Of a DNA stretch of 15,501 bases, positions 1 to 8,304 are shown in pieces. Source of the stretch: Muribaculaceae bacterium (GTDB taxonomy: Bacteria; Bacteroidota; Bacteroidia; Bacteroidales; Muribaculaceae); contig JAIDTS010000509.1 of assembly GCA_029060585.1 (NCBI GenBank), forward strand, positions 1 through 15,501, given 5' to 3'. The first letter of the stretch is position 1, and every line of letters begins with the position of its first letter. The translations under genes and the position numbers were made by a program. The notes beneath the pieces were generated by a model, which was given only the letters and a program-made list of their open reading frames with translations, did no database searches and was not told the DNA's origin.

Positions 1-52
<52 letters not shown>

Positions 53-288
53 TAGTTATATATTTCTATATATCTTCGAATTTTGTTGAGTCCCGGCCTC
101 CTTAGTATATAAGGTTGGAATCTTCTTGACGGAAACCCCGAGTTAAACCCGTGTTCCCTTGTCTCTGCTGCGTCCGACATCTCTGTCGGCGCTGCTTGTC
201 TTGTGGCATCATGTCATTGTTCTCAATCTTTCAGCTTTCGGGCGGTGGCCTCGCTCCTTTGAGCCGCTCACCGTTCGTTTCCCGATTG
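53..288 (-). other. rRNA operon leader (pre-16S transcribed spacer)
   Basis: This is the stretch between the predicted rRNA start site and the 16S 5' end. It encodes no convincing protein; short plus-strand frames at about 151-398 are low-complexity shadows. Two hairpins are visible. One, at 174-189, reads on the transcribed strand as CCGACA-GAGA-TGTCGG: six pairs closed by a GNRA tetraloop, extendable by GCG/CGC with one bulged A. The other is an AU hairpin at 57-72 (ATATAT, four-base loop, ATATAT) just upstream of the mature 16S end. They may take part in leader folding or processing, but this is inference. I did not find a clear boxA. Confidence 0.7.
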
Positions 289-294
289 CGGATG

Positions 295-326
295 CAAAAT
301 TACAACATTTTTTTTCGCTGCGCAAG
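295..326 (-). promoter_or_regulatory. rRNA operon promoter (Bacteroidetes -33/-7 type)
   Basis: On the minus strand the -7 element TAATTTTG lies at 302-295, and CTTG (one mismatch to TTTG) lies at 326-323, 20 bases upstream. This fits the known Bacteroidetes housekeeping consensus TTTG-N19-21-TAnnTTTG. Transcription would start near 288, giving a leader of about 235 nt. The DNA upstream (327-473) is strongly AT-rich with runs of T and A, as expected before an rRNA promoter. I see no gene in it. Confidence 0.65.
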
Positions 327-473
327 TGTTTTCCTGAAATTCTTATGTTTTTCAGCATATTTTATCCTTATCTCGCTGTCTGTAAACTAAATCAATAAAT
401 GTTAAAATATCTTTCATTAAGTTAATAGCATGAACCATCCTGAAGCTAATTTGTTTCCACCATTCTATGCAAT

Positions 474-506
474 CAAAAAAAAAGACGCCATCCTTAAGAT
501 GACGCC
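474..506 (-). terminator. Rho-independent terminator of the ECF sigma gene
   Basis: On the minus strand a nine-pair stem (GGCGTCATC with GATGGCGTC, including two G-U pairs) around the loop TTAAG is followed by nine Ts (483-475). It lies 25 bases after the sigma factor stop codon and separates this gene from the rRNA promoter region. Confidence 0.88.
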
Positions 507-520
507 GTTCTTAATTTTTT

Positions 521-546
521 ATCTGTAATCCTTATCTGTAATCCTT
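521..546. repeat. 13-bp perfect tandem duplication over the sigma gene stop codon
   Basis: The 13-mer atctgtaatcctt occurs at 521-533 and again at 534-546 with no gap. On the coding strand the upstream copy holds the last codons and reaches the stop codon, whose final bases overlap the second copy. The second copy is therefore mostly 3' UTR and the protein end is unchanged. This is most simply a replication-slippage event. Confidence 0.95.
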
Positions 547-1038
547 CAAAATCTCCCTGAGCCTCTTCCTTGTAAAGAAAATCCTTGACTTGACGGTGCC
601 TAAAGGCATGTTTAACTTGTCGGATATTTCCTCATATTTATATCCAGCCACATGCATCGAGAATGGCTTTCGGAAATCAGGAGCGAATCCCGCTAATATC
701 GCAGCGATTTCCTGCATCGCATAGCTCGTCTCCGGTGTCCCGATTCCTGAATCCTGCGAAAGGTTAAGGTGATAGCAGTCTTCCGAGGAATCGATGACTG
801 TATTCTCTCGGGTATTCTTTCTATAATTGTTGATGAAGATATTTCGCATTATTGTCAGCATCCATCCCTTGAAATTGGCGTTAGCCACAAACTTGTCCTC
901 ATTATTGAGAGCCTTTAGGGTAGTATCCTGCACAAGATCCTCAGCTTCCTCCTTATTTAAGGTGAGCTTCAAGGCAAACGAAAGCAGATTGCTCTGCATG
1001 CCCAATATTGAATCCTGGAAAGAAGTAGATCTGTTCAT
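532..1038 (-). CDS. ECF-type RNA polymerase sigma factor
   Basis: A 168-residue protein with the two domains of a minimal sigma-70 factor. Region 2 is at about residues 10-75, with DLVQDTTLKAL near 34-44 and the promoter-melting and -10-reading helix NFKGWMLTIMRNIFINNYRK at 55-74. Region 4 is at about 115-165, with a helix-turn-helix around EEISDKLNMPLGTVKSRI. Length and motifs match the short ECF factors common in Bacteroidales, which redirect RNA polymerase to a stress or envelope regulon. The gene has its own promoter and terminator. No anti-sigma gene is beside it, and the neighbouring SusC lacks the N-terminal STN domain used in SusC/anti-sigma signalling, so a link to the SusCD pair is not supported. 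The ATG is about 66 nt below the predicted start site. The regulon cannot be read from the sequence. Confidence 0.93.
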   Translation of the reverse strand: MNRSTSFQDSILGMQSNLLSFALKLTLNKEEAEDLVQDTTLKALNNEDKFVANANFKGWMLTIMRNIFINNYRKNTRENTVIDSSEDCYHLNLSQDSGIGTPETSYAMQEIAAILAGFAPDFRKPFSMHVAGYKYEEISDKLNMPLGTVKSRIFFTRKRLREILKDYR

Positions 1039-1110
1039 ATTAGTTAGATATAAAAGCCTTATGGATGGCCTGTAGAAGATAGTTTATTTGTTTTTTGCCT
1101 TTTCCAACGG

Positions 1111-1142
1111 CAAAGTTAGGATTTTTTTTTGAAACATACAAA
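1111..1142 (-). promoter_or_regulatory. Promoter of the ECF sigma gene
   Basis: The minus strand has TTTG at 1142-1139 and TAACTTTG at 1118-1111 with 20 bases between, a full match to the Bacteroidetes -33/-7 consensus. The predicted start site is near 1104, about 66 nt before the ATG. The extended -7 (CCTAACTTTGCCG) is identical to that of the inositol-phosphate synthase promoter. Confidence 0.82.
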
Positions 1143-1232
1143 AAAAATGTGATATTTTTTAAAACTTTTTTGAAAAATAATTGTTACCTATTGTTAATTT
1201 ATCTTATCAGCAAAAATTCCTCCTGAAAATCA

Positions 1233-1265
1233 ATAAAAAAGGCGCATCCCTTAAAGGGACACGCC
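1233..1265 (-). terminator. Rho-independent terminator after susD
   Basis: On the minus strand a ten-pair stem (GGCGTGTCCC with GGGATGCGCC, two G-U pairs) around the loop TTTAA is followed by TTTTTTATTG. It begins 21 bases after the susD stop and closes the susCD transcript. Confidence 0.9.
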
Positions 1266-1286
1266 TTAAACATTGAATATTTAAAA

Positions 1287-3491
1287 TCACTTTATGTCGG
1301 TATCGCTTGCACTAATATAACCCGGATTCTGCCAAGCAGCCTTCTCGGCATCGGTCAGGTTGGTTCCGTCGTCATGCTGAAGCATGTCGATGAATGTCTG
1401 AGGAATCGGGCGCACATAGTGCTTGCTCGGATCGAAGAAAGTGATGTCGCTATTGAGCTTCTTCGCGCGGGTATCAATGAGTTTCAAACGTGAAAGATTC
1501 TCCCAACGCACCATCTCGCCACAAAGCTCGCGGGTATGCTCGTTGAGGATGAAGTTAATGGCACGAGCCTGCTTGTCGGTCACATTTCCGATTCTTGCGA
1601 GAATAGCTTCGTCCTCAGCAGGGAGGTTATCCCATGTCCAGTTGGTCATTTCGTACTCGGTAGATGCGTATGTCACATCAAGATCGGGATTAGACAGATA
1701 ATATGAGTTCATGCCAAGGTTCCAGCCATCGTTTGCTGCGACGCGGGCGGGACTATCGATGTAGGGGCTCGATAAAGCCGCTGCATAGCAACCGTCGACA
1801 TAATAACTACGGTTCTCGCCTTCATGCCATGCGCCACGCTTACGGAGAACGTCGATATCCTCCTTGGCACCTGCATAGTCATTCAGACGAACCTTGATCT
1901 CCGCTCTTACGAGATAGGTCTCTGCAAGACGGGCAAGCACGAGGTCGCGCGAGCCACAGTCTCCGGCATATGCATCAAGGTAACCGCAGGTATGCTTACT
2001 GATGCCCGGGAACATATTGTTGCCGTGTGTGCCCATAGCGGCTACAATCTGATTGCCGAAATCTTCACCTACATATTCGCCGTTCTTGTAAAGAATCCAA
2101 GAGTTGAGCACCGTCTGGTTGGCTGGTCCGAAGGTAGACTCGCCATACTGAGTCTGCACCCTTCCGCCTTCAGGAAGACGACCGTCTACATCTACGAAGT
2201 TAGTATCTTTCTGATATCTCGCAGCACCAAAAATGAAGTTGTCATATTTGTGCTCATCTTTCTTGTTGATAATGAACACGATTGATGGTTGGCCAATCGC
2301 AGAAGCGGGATGCTCATAAGTTGCAACCACTTTATCGTCTTCTTTTACCTCCTCAATACCACCGGCATAATCGACAGCAGTACCATAGACTGTTGCAAAC
2401 GATTTCCAAAGACGCGAATCGTTGACGTTGTCAAACGACGAAAGAGTATACTCTGTAGGACGGAAACGCTGGAAGTCCTTTCCGCCGGTGATGCATCCAC
2501 GCTCGGATCCTAATGTAGTGTTTGCGAAGTTGGAGAACTGCGGATTGAAGAAGGCTCCAGGGTTACGGGCAGCCGTACGTCCTGAGAAGTTAGCGTCTTG
2601 CGCACATACGAGAAGGAGCTCATTGCTCTGCTCGATGGCACAGTTGACACCGGTCCAGTTGCCGTAGACATCAATTACGTTGTTCTCAAGATGACGAGCA
2701 GAAATAGCATAGTTGGCAGCTTCGAGACCCGCCTGTAGGTAACGGCTCTTGACATCGCTGTTCCAGTCATCGTTGCGCTCGGAGGCTGCGAAAAGATAAG
2801 CCTTAGCGAGGAAGTGGGCAGCCGTAGCCTTTGTCCAGCTTACGCCGGGACCTGCCAGGTTGTTGGTCTCACCATCGAAAAGGTTATATGCCTGCTCGAG
2901 GTCAGAAATCACTTGCTCCCAGCACTGCTTGGGAGTAGTGTTCGGTAGATTTCGCACTACTCCGGTAGTAGGCTCAGTCATAAGGGCGCAATGTCCGAAC
3001 TGGGAAGTCAGCAGATAGTAGCTGTAACCTCTCATGAAATAGGCATGAGCGAGACAGAGATTAATTGTGGTCTGATCCAGGCTATTATCACCATTCTGTA
3101 CAGTACCGATGATTTCGTTGGCAGATGCAATTCCGAAATACACCTGATCCCAAACGTTGGCGTTCGTGCCGGTATTTCCGTTGACAGTTCCCCAGATAGG
3201 AGCCATTCTATAATCGTAAGTGTTCCACATCTCGTTTGGTTGGTCACAGCCCCCTCCGAATTCGTCGGTACCGCCCATAAAGGCATTGTAGCCCTGAGAT
3301 TCATAGCCACCGATCCAGCGGAGCTGGCCATAGAGAGCCAGAGTCAGAGACTTCAGTCCTTCCGGAGTCTTTAGATAGTCTGTATCATAGCCGGTGGTGT
3401 AGTGCTCGTCAAGGAAGTCGCTGGAGCAGGAAGTGAATCCTGCGGCAGTGGCTACGATAAGACCGGCCGCTATATATTTATTGAATTTCAT
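1287..3491 (-). CDS. SusD/RagB-family nutrient-binding outer-membrane lipoprotein
   Basis: A 734-residue partner of the SusC channel encoded just upstream. The N-terminus is a lipoprotein signal peptide with lipobox FTSC (Cys22), followed by SSDFLDE, as in surface-exposed Bacteroidetes lipoproteins. The SusD fold is recognisable from AYFMRGYSYYLLTSQFG, the TPR-like segment near residues 225-265, RLAETYLVRAEIKVRLNDY, HTRELCGEMVRWENLSRLKL and the C-terminal YVRPIPQTFIDML...NPGY. It would sit as a lid on SusC and capture a glycan or peptide. The protein is longer than the typical 500-600 residues, with extra sequence around residues 395-520 and 560-640. The start lies 28 bases after the susC stop, so the two genes are co-transcribed. 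The ligand is unknown: no enzyme gene lies beside the pair. Confidence 0.95.
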   Translation of the reverse strand: MKFNKYIAAGLIVATAAGFTSCSSDFLDEHYTTGYDTDYLKTPEGLKSLTLALYGQLRWIGGYESQGYNAFMGGTDEFGGGCDQPNEMWNTYDYRMAPIWGTVNGNTGTNANVWDQVYFGIASANEIIGTVQNGDNSLDQTTINLCLAHAYFMRGYSYYLLTSQFGHCALMTEPTTGVVRNLPNTTPKQCWEQVISDLEQAYNLFDGETNNLAGPGVSWTKATAAHFLAKAYLFAASERNDDWNSDVKSRYLQAGLEAANYAISARHLENNVIDVYGNWTGVNCAIEQSNELLLVCAQDANFSGRTAARNPGAFFNPQFSNFANTTLGSERGCITGGKDFQRFRPTEYTLSSFDNVNDSRLWKSFATVYGTAVDYAGGIEEVKEDDKVVATYEHPASAIGQPSIVFIINKKDEHKYDNFIFGAARYQKDTNFVDVDGRLPEGGRVQTQYGESTFGPANQTVLNSWILYKNGEYVGEDFGNQIVAAMGTHGNNMFPGISKHTCGYLDAYAGDCGSRDLVLARLAETYLVRAEIKVRLNDYAGAKEDIDVLRKRGAWHEGENRSYYVDGCYAAALSSPYIDSPARVAANDGWNLGMNSYYLSNPDLDVTYASTEYEMTNWTWDNLPAEDEAILARIGNVTDKQARAINFILNEHTRELCGEMVRWENLSRLKLIDTRAKKLNSDITFFDPSKHYVRPIPQTFIDMLQHDDGTNLTDAEKAAWQNPGYISASDTDIK

Positions 3492-3519
3492 TTTTAGAAT
3501 TCTGTTTTATGTTTAAATA

Positions 3520-6500
3520 TTAGAAACCAAGTTCCACGCCGAGTACCCAGCTACGGTTGTAGTATGAATTGCCGGTGTCAAGGTCGAGTCCGGTTACTGA
3601 CTGACAGAGGTCGAACGGATTGATAACCTGCGCGTAAACTTTCAGATGCTTCAGGTCGACATGCTCGAGCAGATTGCTCGGAAGAGTATAGCCAATGGCT
3701 ATGTTGCGCATGCGGATGAGGTTAGCCTTCTTGTAGCCAAGTTGTTTTGCGAACTGGTCCTTCGTGCCGTTCTGCACACTGCCTGAGAAGAGAGGAGCCT
3801 GGAATTCAGCGTCGGTATTGTCGGGTGTCCAGTAGTCGACGGCTGTGCCGAGGTTGCCGTATCCGGTAAGATACTGGGGAGCGAGAACAGTATAGTTGAA
3901 GCGACCATAGAGCATGAAGCTCAGCTCGATTCCCTTGTAATTGAAGGTGTTGGTCCAACCGGCTGTCGCAGCAGGACGCTTATGACCCAAGATCACGCGG
4001 TCTTTGTCGTCCATAGTATAGTCACCATTCTGATCGACAGGCTTAACCATGCCTGGCTTGAAGTTATAGCCTTCCCATTTAGCCATTTCAGCGCGGTCTT
4101 CGGGAGTGTCCTGCCAGAGGCCGTCGGTCTGATAGTCATACCATACTCCGATCTGCTGTCCGATAAACCAGCTGTTGGCGATATCGTCTTCCTTACCGTT
4201 AGCAAGTTCATCGATGCGGTCTTTCTGCCAGCCGATATTGAAAGATGTGTTCCATGAGAAGTCGCGTGTCTCAACCGGGATAGCATTGATCAAGAATTCA
4301 ACACCCTTGTTGGAGGTCTTACCGATATTTGCGATAGTGGATGCGTAACCTGTTACTGTAGGCACACTCATACCAAGAAGAAGGTCGGTCGTCTTGGAGA
4401 AGTAGAATTCCAGGCTACCATTGATACGCCCGTTGAGGAAGCCATAGTCGATACCGAAGTTCCACTGGGTCGTCTTTTCCCAACCCACTTCCTGATTGGC
4501 CATCACAAGGAGATCCTTGACGTAGGCAGGGTCGTTGAGCAGGTAAACCTTGTCATAACCGTTACCGGTAGGAATGAAGATCGACTGCAGCCTGTTGAGT
4601 GTGGAGTATGGTTCGATGGCCGCATTGCCTGTAGTACCTACGCCTGCACGAATCTTAAGGTCGTTGAGCCAATTTACTTCGCGGAGGAATGATTCCTGCT
4701 GGATTCTCCAGCCGAGCGACATTGAGGGGAAGAACGCCCACTTGCGTCCGGCGGAAAGTTGCGATGCTCCATCCCAGCGTGCCGAGGCGGTCAGCAGGTA
4801 GCGGTTGTCGAAACCGTAGTTCAGTCGGATCATGTAGGATTCAAGCTGACGCTCGGAGAGGCCTGTACTCATGCCTGCTTTGTTCTCCTCTTTCTTTATA
4901 TCGAGAGAACCCATGGCATTCCATAGATACATATTCTGCTCAAGACCGGTAAGTTCCATGGATGCATTCTCATAGTTCCACTTGGAAGCGGTCTGTAGCA
5001 AGGTCAGGCCAACGTTGTGCTTCTCGGCGAACGTATTGTTGTAGGTGATCATGTTGTCGAGAGTCCAAGAGAAGTCGCGGCGAGTCTCCCACTTTGCCTG
5101 GTTCTTTCCGCCGTTATTCCACTTGTAGGCAGAGTCATCCTGAATGAAGTTACCGAGACGGTAGTGACGGTAGTCCGGGCCGAATGCAAACTTGTAGTCA
5201 AGACCCTTGAGAGGCTTCCAGATCTCACCGAGGTGGAAAACAGCTGAGAAATTACCCATAAAACGGTAGGTCTCACGCTCCGAAATATTGTGGTTCCATT
5301 CATCAATCGGGTTGTAGCAAGCATTGTCGCCACCCGGATACTTGATGCGTTCCCCCTCTGCATTGTAAGGCTGAGCCCACTGATAACAGCTCTTGTAGAG
5401 CTCATAAATCGCAGCCTTGGAGTTGGTTGTCGAAGGCGCATATGTGCTTGACATACCGTAATCCTGGAACTCGCGCGAACCATTAAGCGAGAGGCTGAAG
5501 GTAAGCCACTTCACCGGGTTGAGGTTCACGCCCACACGCGCTGTATAGCGGTTGTAGCGCTGGCCCTTCTGTGTACCCTTGTTGTCAAGGTAGCTGATAG
5601 AGCCGTAGGCGTTCATCTTCTCCACACCACCGGAAGCACTCACTGTATGCTCCTGAATGAAACCGGTCCTCAGACACTGAGCAGTCCAGTCGTAGTCATA
5701 TACATCGGCAGGATTCCAGCTACCGGACTTCCAACCGTTCATAACGTTGTTGTAGCCTGTGGGGTCGTCGATCTGGCCGAAGAGGAGGGCATCGCTCGCC
5801 TGAGTCGGGTTGCGGGGATCGGCATATTTTGTCGGGTCGTCGAGATATGCTGCCCAGCGACGGTAGTTGATCAGCTGCTCCGCGTTCATAGAGGGGCTGC
5901 GGTCAACGAGGTTCTGGAACGTCACGGAGCCTGCGTAGTTGAGGGTGAACTGTCCTGTCTTACCCTGCTTAGTAGTGATGATAACAACACCGTTGGCGCC
6001 ACGTGAACCATAGATGGCTGTAGCGGAAGCATCCTTAAGGATGTCGATTGACTCGATATCGCGGGGGTTGATGGTCTCGATGCCTGAAGCAGACATGATT
6101 GGCACTCCGTCTACAACATAGAGGGGGTCGTTTTTTGCAGTAAGAGAACGTTCGCCACGGATACGCATCGTTCCGATGGTACCGGGACGTTCGCTCGATG
6201 TGATGTCGACACCGGGAGCCTTACCCTGCATAGCCTCGAAGGCATTGCTTACAGGACGGCTTTCAAGCTCCTCGGCACTGATGTGGCTGAGGGCACCGGT
6301 GACGTCAGACTTCTTCTGCACGCCATAGCCGACAACCACGAGATCGTCGAGCATCGAGGAGTCATCCTTCATCGTCACGTTGATCTGAGACTTGCCGTCA
6401 ACTTTGACCTCCTGTGTCACACAGCCTACATAACTAAACACGAGAGAAGCGTTGGCTGGCACATTCTTAAGCGCGTAAGCGCCATCAAAGTCGGTTGCTG

Positions 6501-6687
6501 TGCCATTAGAAGTACCTTTGACCATTACAGTCACACCTATCATAGGCTCGCCTGACTGATCATACACCGTACCTGACACCGACTTGCCCTGAGCGGCTGC
6601 CGTGAAGCTTGCCACTGCCATGAGGGCCACAAACAGGAATCGACGGCATATCGCCGCGAATCCTGAACTTTCCTTGCGGTAGTTCAT
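3520..6687 (-). CDS. SusC/RagA-family TonB-dependent outer-membrane transporter
   Basis: A 1055-residue TonB-dependent channel. In order: signal peptide (about 1-32, ending TAAAQ); a carboxypeptidase-regulatory-like domain (about 36-110) starting VSGTVYDQSGEPMIGVTV; a TonB-box-like stretch with LVVVGYG (about 116-122); the plug domain (about 125-235) with PLYVVDGVP and the hallmark DASATAIYGSRGANGVVIITT; then a beta-barrel ending in an aromatic residue (VLGVELGF). The Ca-loop-like DQNGDYTMDDKDRVILG typical of SusC proteins is near residue 900. There is no STN domain at the N-terminus, so it is not the type that signals to an anti-sigma factor. It works with the SusD protein encoded 28 bases downstream to import a ligand across the outer membrane using TonB energy. 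The promoter is at 6751-6781. The substrate cannot be inferred. Confidence 0.96.
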   Translation of the reverse strand: MNYRKESSGFAAICRRFLFVALMAVASFTAAAQGKSVSGTVYDQSGEPMIGVTVMVKGTSNGTATDFDGAYALKNVPANASLVFSYVGCVTQEVKVDGKSQINVTMKDDSSMLDDLVVVGYGVQKKSDVTGALSHISAEELESRPVSNAFEAMQGKAPGVDITSSERPGTIGTMRIRGERSLTAKNDPLYVVDGVPIMSASGIETINPRDIESIDILKDASATAIYGSRGANGVVIITTKQGKTGQFTLNYAGSVTFQNLVDRSPSMNAEQLINYRRWAAYLDDPTKYADPRNPTQASDALLFGQIDDPTGYNNVMNGWKSGSWNPADVYDYDWTAQCLRTGFIQEHTVSASGGVEKMNAYGSISYLDNKGTQKGQRYNRYTARVGVNLNPVKWLTFSLSLNGSREFQDYGMSSTYAPSTTNSKAAIYELYKSCYQWAQPYNAEGERIKYPGGDNACYNPIDEWNHNISERETYRFMGNFSAVFHLGEIWKPLKGLDYKFAFGPDYRHYRLGNFIQDDSAYKWNNGGKNQAKWETRRDFSWTLDNMITYNNTFAEKHNVGLTLLQTASKWNYENASMELTGLEQNMYLWNAMGSLDIKKEENKAGMSTGLSERQLESYMIRLNYGFDNRYLLTASARWDGASQLSAGRKWAFFPSMSLGWRIQQESFLREVNWLNDLKIRAGVGTTGNAAIEPYSTLNRLQSIFIPTGNGYDKVYLLNDPAYVKDLLVMANQEVGWEKTTQWNFGIDYGFLNGRINGSLEFYFSKTTDLLLGMSVPTVTGYASTIANIGKTSNKGVEFLINAIPVETRDFSWNTSFNIGWQKDRIDELANGKEDDIANSWFIGQQIGVWYDYQTDGLWQDTPEDRAEMAKWEGYNFKPGMVKPVDQNGDYTMDDKDRVILGHKRPAATAGWTNTFNYKGIELSFMLYGRFNYTVLAPQYLTGYGNLGTAVDYWTPDNTDAEFQAPLFSGSVQNGTKDQFAKQLGYKKANLIRMRNIAIGYTLPSNLLEHVDLKHLKVYAQVINPFDLCQSVTGLDLDTGNSYYNRSWVLGVELGF

Positions 6688-6750
6688 AATTAGATGTTGG
6701 TTAATAAAATTATTAGGTTTATATTAGTTATTTATCATTGTCAGTGGATG

Positions 6751-6781
6751 CAAAATTAACTAAATTTATCATACTTTCATA
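6751..6781 (-). promoter_or_regulatory. Promoter of the susCD pair
   Basis: On the minus strand TAATTTTG at 6758-6751 is preceded, 19 bases upstream, by TATG at 6781-6778 (one mismatch to TTTG). The predicted start is near 6744, about 57 nt before the susC ATG. The -7 with its flank, TAATTTTGCATC, is identical to that at the rRNA and divIC promoters except that the base pair after TTTGCATC is not shared. Confidence 0.65.
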
Positions 6782-6856
6782 AGATTATCCAAAAAAAAGT
6801 TAAATATACCCTGAATTTTAACACACATTCACATAATTAAACATATATTAGAAACT

Positions 6857-6866
6857 GTTACGTAAC
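6857..6866. promoter_or_regulatory. Palindrome GTTACGTAAC upstream of the susCD promoter (possible operator)
   Basis: A perfect 10-bp palindrome about 75 bases upstream of the -33 element, with a further CGTAA at 6874-6878 that forms a second inverted pair with TTACG. It lies in otherwise AT-rich DNA between the CNNM gene terminator and the susC promoter, where a regulator could bind. No protein is known to act here; the call rests on position and symmetry alone. Confidence 0.25.
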
Positions 6867-6895
6867 GTACACCGTAATTTTTAAATACTTTTAAG

Positions 6896-6923
6896 AAAAA
6901 AAACGCGTCCCTAACGAGACGCG
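6896..6923 (-). terminator. Rho-independent terminator of the six-gene envelope operon
   Basis: On the minus strand CGCGTC and GACGCG form a six-pair GC-rich stem around an eight-base loop, followed by eight Ts. It starts 25 bases after the CNNM stop and separates this operon from susCD. Confidence 0.88.
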
Positions 6924-6947
6924 ACAGATTCAGAAAACTAATTTCAC

Positions 6948-8231
6948 TTAAGGATCTTTATCATCAATTTGCCTTACCTTGACCTGTTCGATCCTTGTGG
7001 TAGACATCCGAGTTATCGTAAACTCCATCCCTCCTATTTCTACGACATCTCCATCCGACGGAAGAGCCTCCGTATGATGCAGTATGAGCCCGGCTATCGT
7101 GTTGTATTCTTCCGACTCCTTCAGGTCGAGACCAAGAGCCTCGTTGACGGCCGCGATCTCCGCCCTTCCGGAAATCTCATATCCTCCATCAGGAAGCTGA
7201 CGGTAAAGCTGTCGCTGGCGGTCATGTTCATCCTCGATCTCCCCGAAGATCTCCTCAACAAGGTCCTCAAGTGTGGCCAGACCTGACGTGCCCCCGAATT
7301 CATCTATAACTATGCAGACACTCCTCTTCTCCGCTATCATGCGCCTCATCATCTTATTGGCAAGCATCGTCTCCGGAGTGAAGATGACCGGCTTAAGATG
7401 TTCCCTCCAGTCTGAATCAATATTGAACAGTTCCGAGATATGGATATAGCCAACCACATCGTCGATGTCCTCTTTATATACCACTATCTTCGACAGGCCG
7501 GTTCGCGAGAAAAGCGACAGAAGCTCCTCCCTCGAAGTCGTATCCTTCTCGACTGCGATTATCTCGTTGCGCGGACGCATGCACTCCTCTATTGTTGTGT
7601 CCTTGAAGTCGACGGCGTTGCGGAAGATCTTCACCTCGTTTTCCACCTCTTCCTTCTGCTGCTGCTTGCTGTGGAGCTGCTCCTCAAGATAGTCGTCGAG
7701 CTGATCCATCGTGATCAGCCGGGCGTCCACCTTGTTTTCCACTATGCCGAAAAGCCCCATGAGGCCCTTGGTGATGAAGGAGATTAATTTCGAGACAGGA
7801 TAAAGAATTATGTATATTATGTAGAGAGGCAGCGCGAACATCCTCATCATAAAGTTGGGATTGATCCTGAACGTCGCCTTCGGTATAAATTCACCGCAGA
7901 GGAGAATCACAAGCGTCGAAAACACCGTATTCGCTATCAGCACCATCGCCTCGGAGTCGCCAAACCAACGCTCAAGCACAGGATTTATCAAGACGGAGAG
8001 CGTGATGCCATAGACCACAAGCACTACATTGTTGCCAACAAGAAGAGAGGAGATGAACATATCCTCGTTATGGCTGAAACCACGGATGATCCGGTCCACC
8101 AGGCCGCCGCGCGATCCGTCGATCTGCATCCTGACCTTGTTAGACTGCACATACGCTATCTCCATCCCCGAGAAGAGTGCGGAGAAAATCACTGCCAGTA
8201 TCGTGAGAACTAACGCGGTTGTAAAAGTCAT
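6948..8231 (-). CDS. CNNM/CorC-family membrane protein with CBS pair (hemolysin-like, GldE-related)
   Basis: 427 residues. The N-terminal DUF21/CNNM membrane domain has hydrophobic segments at about 4-28, 58-82, 94-116 and 130-160 and the conserved CGEFIPK at 112-118. Two CBS motifs follow (about 217-270, MRPRNEIIAVEKD...GYIHISELF; and about 282-335, ending IDEFGGTSGLATLEDLVEEIFGEI), then a CorC_HlyC domain (about 345-420). Relatives transport or regulate Mg2+ or other divalent cations; the name hemolysin is historical. GldE of gliding Bacteroidetes belongs to the same family, but nothing here indicates gliding. It is the last gene of the operon, 73 bases after lptC, and is followed by the terminator. 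Confidence 0.92.
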   Translation of the reverse strand: MTFTTALVLTILAVIFSALFSGMEIAYVQSNKVRMQIDGSRGGLVDRIIRGFSHNEDMFISSLLVGNNVVLVVYGITLSVLINPVLERWFGDSEAMVLIANTVFSTLVILLCGEFIPKATFRINPNFMMRMFALPLYIIYIILYPVSKLISFITKGLMGLFGIVENKVDARLITMDQLDDYLEEQLHSKQQQKEEVENEVKIFRNAVDFKDTTIEECMRPRNEIIAVEKDTTSREELLSLFSRTGLSKIVVYKEDIDDVVGYIHISELFNIDSDWREHLKPVIFTPETMLANKMMRRMIAEKRSVCIVIDEFGGTSGLATLEDLVEEIFGEIEDEHDRQRQLYRQLPDGGYEISGRAEIAAVNEALGLDLKESEEYNTIAGLILHHTEALPSDGDVVEIGGMEFTITRMSTTRIEQVKVRQIDDKDP

Positions 8232-8304
8232 AATCTCTCAATCAATTAATATTTAACATTTCCACCTGATCCCAACACACCACGCAATACGCATCACGCA
8301 AACC

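Noticed and set aside
151..398. Two 79-residue plus-strand frames in front of the 16S gene
   Set aside because: They lie inside the rRNA leader and across its promoter, opposite to transcription, overlap each other, and have Cys/Phe/Leu-rich compositions with no protein motif.
1824..2285. 153-residue plus-strand open frame inside susD
   Set aside because: It is an antisense shadow of the SusD coding sequence, with no independent evidence.
532..6687. ECF sigma factor as the regulator of the SusCD pair
   Set aside because: There is no anti-sigma gene, the SusC has no STN signalling domain, and the two transcripts have separate promoters and terminators.
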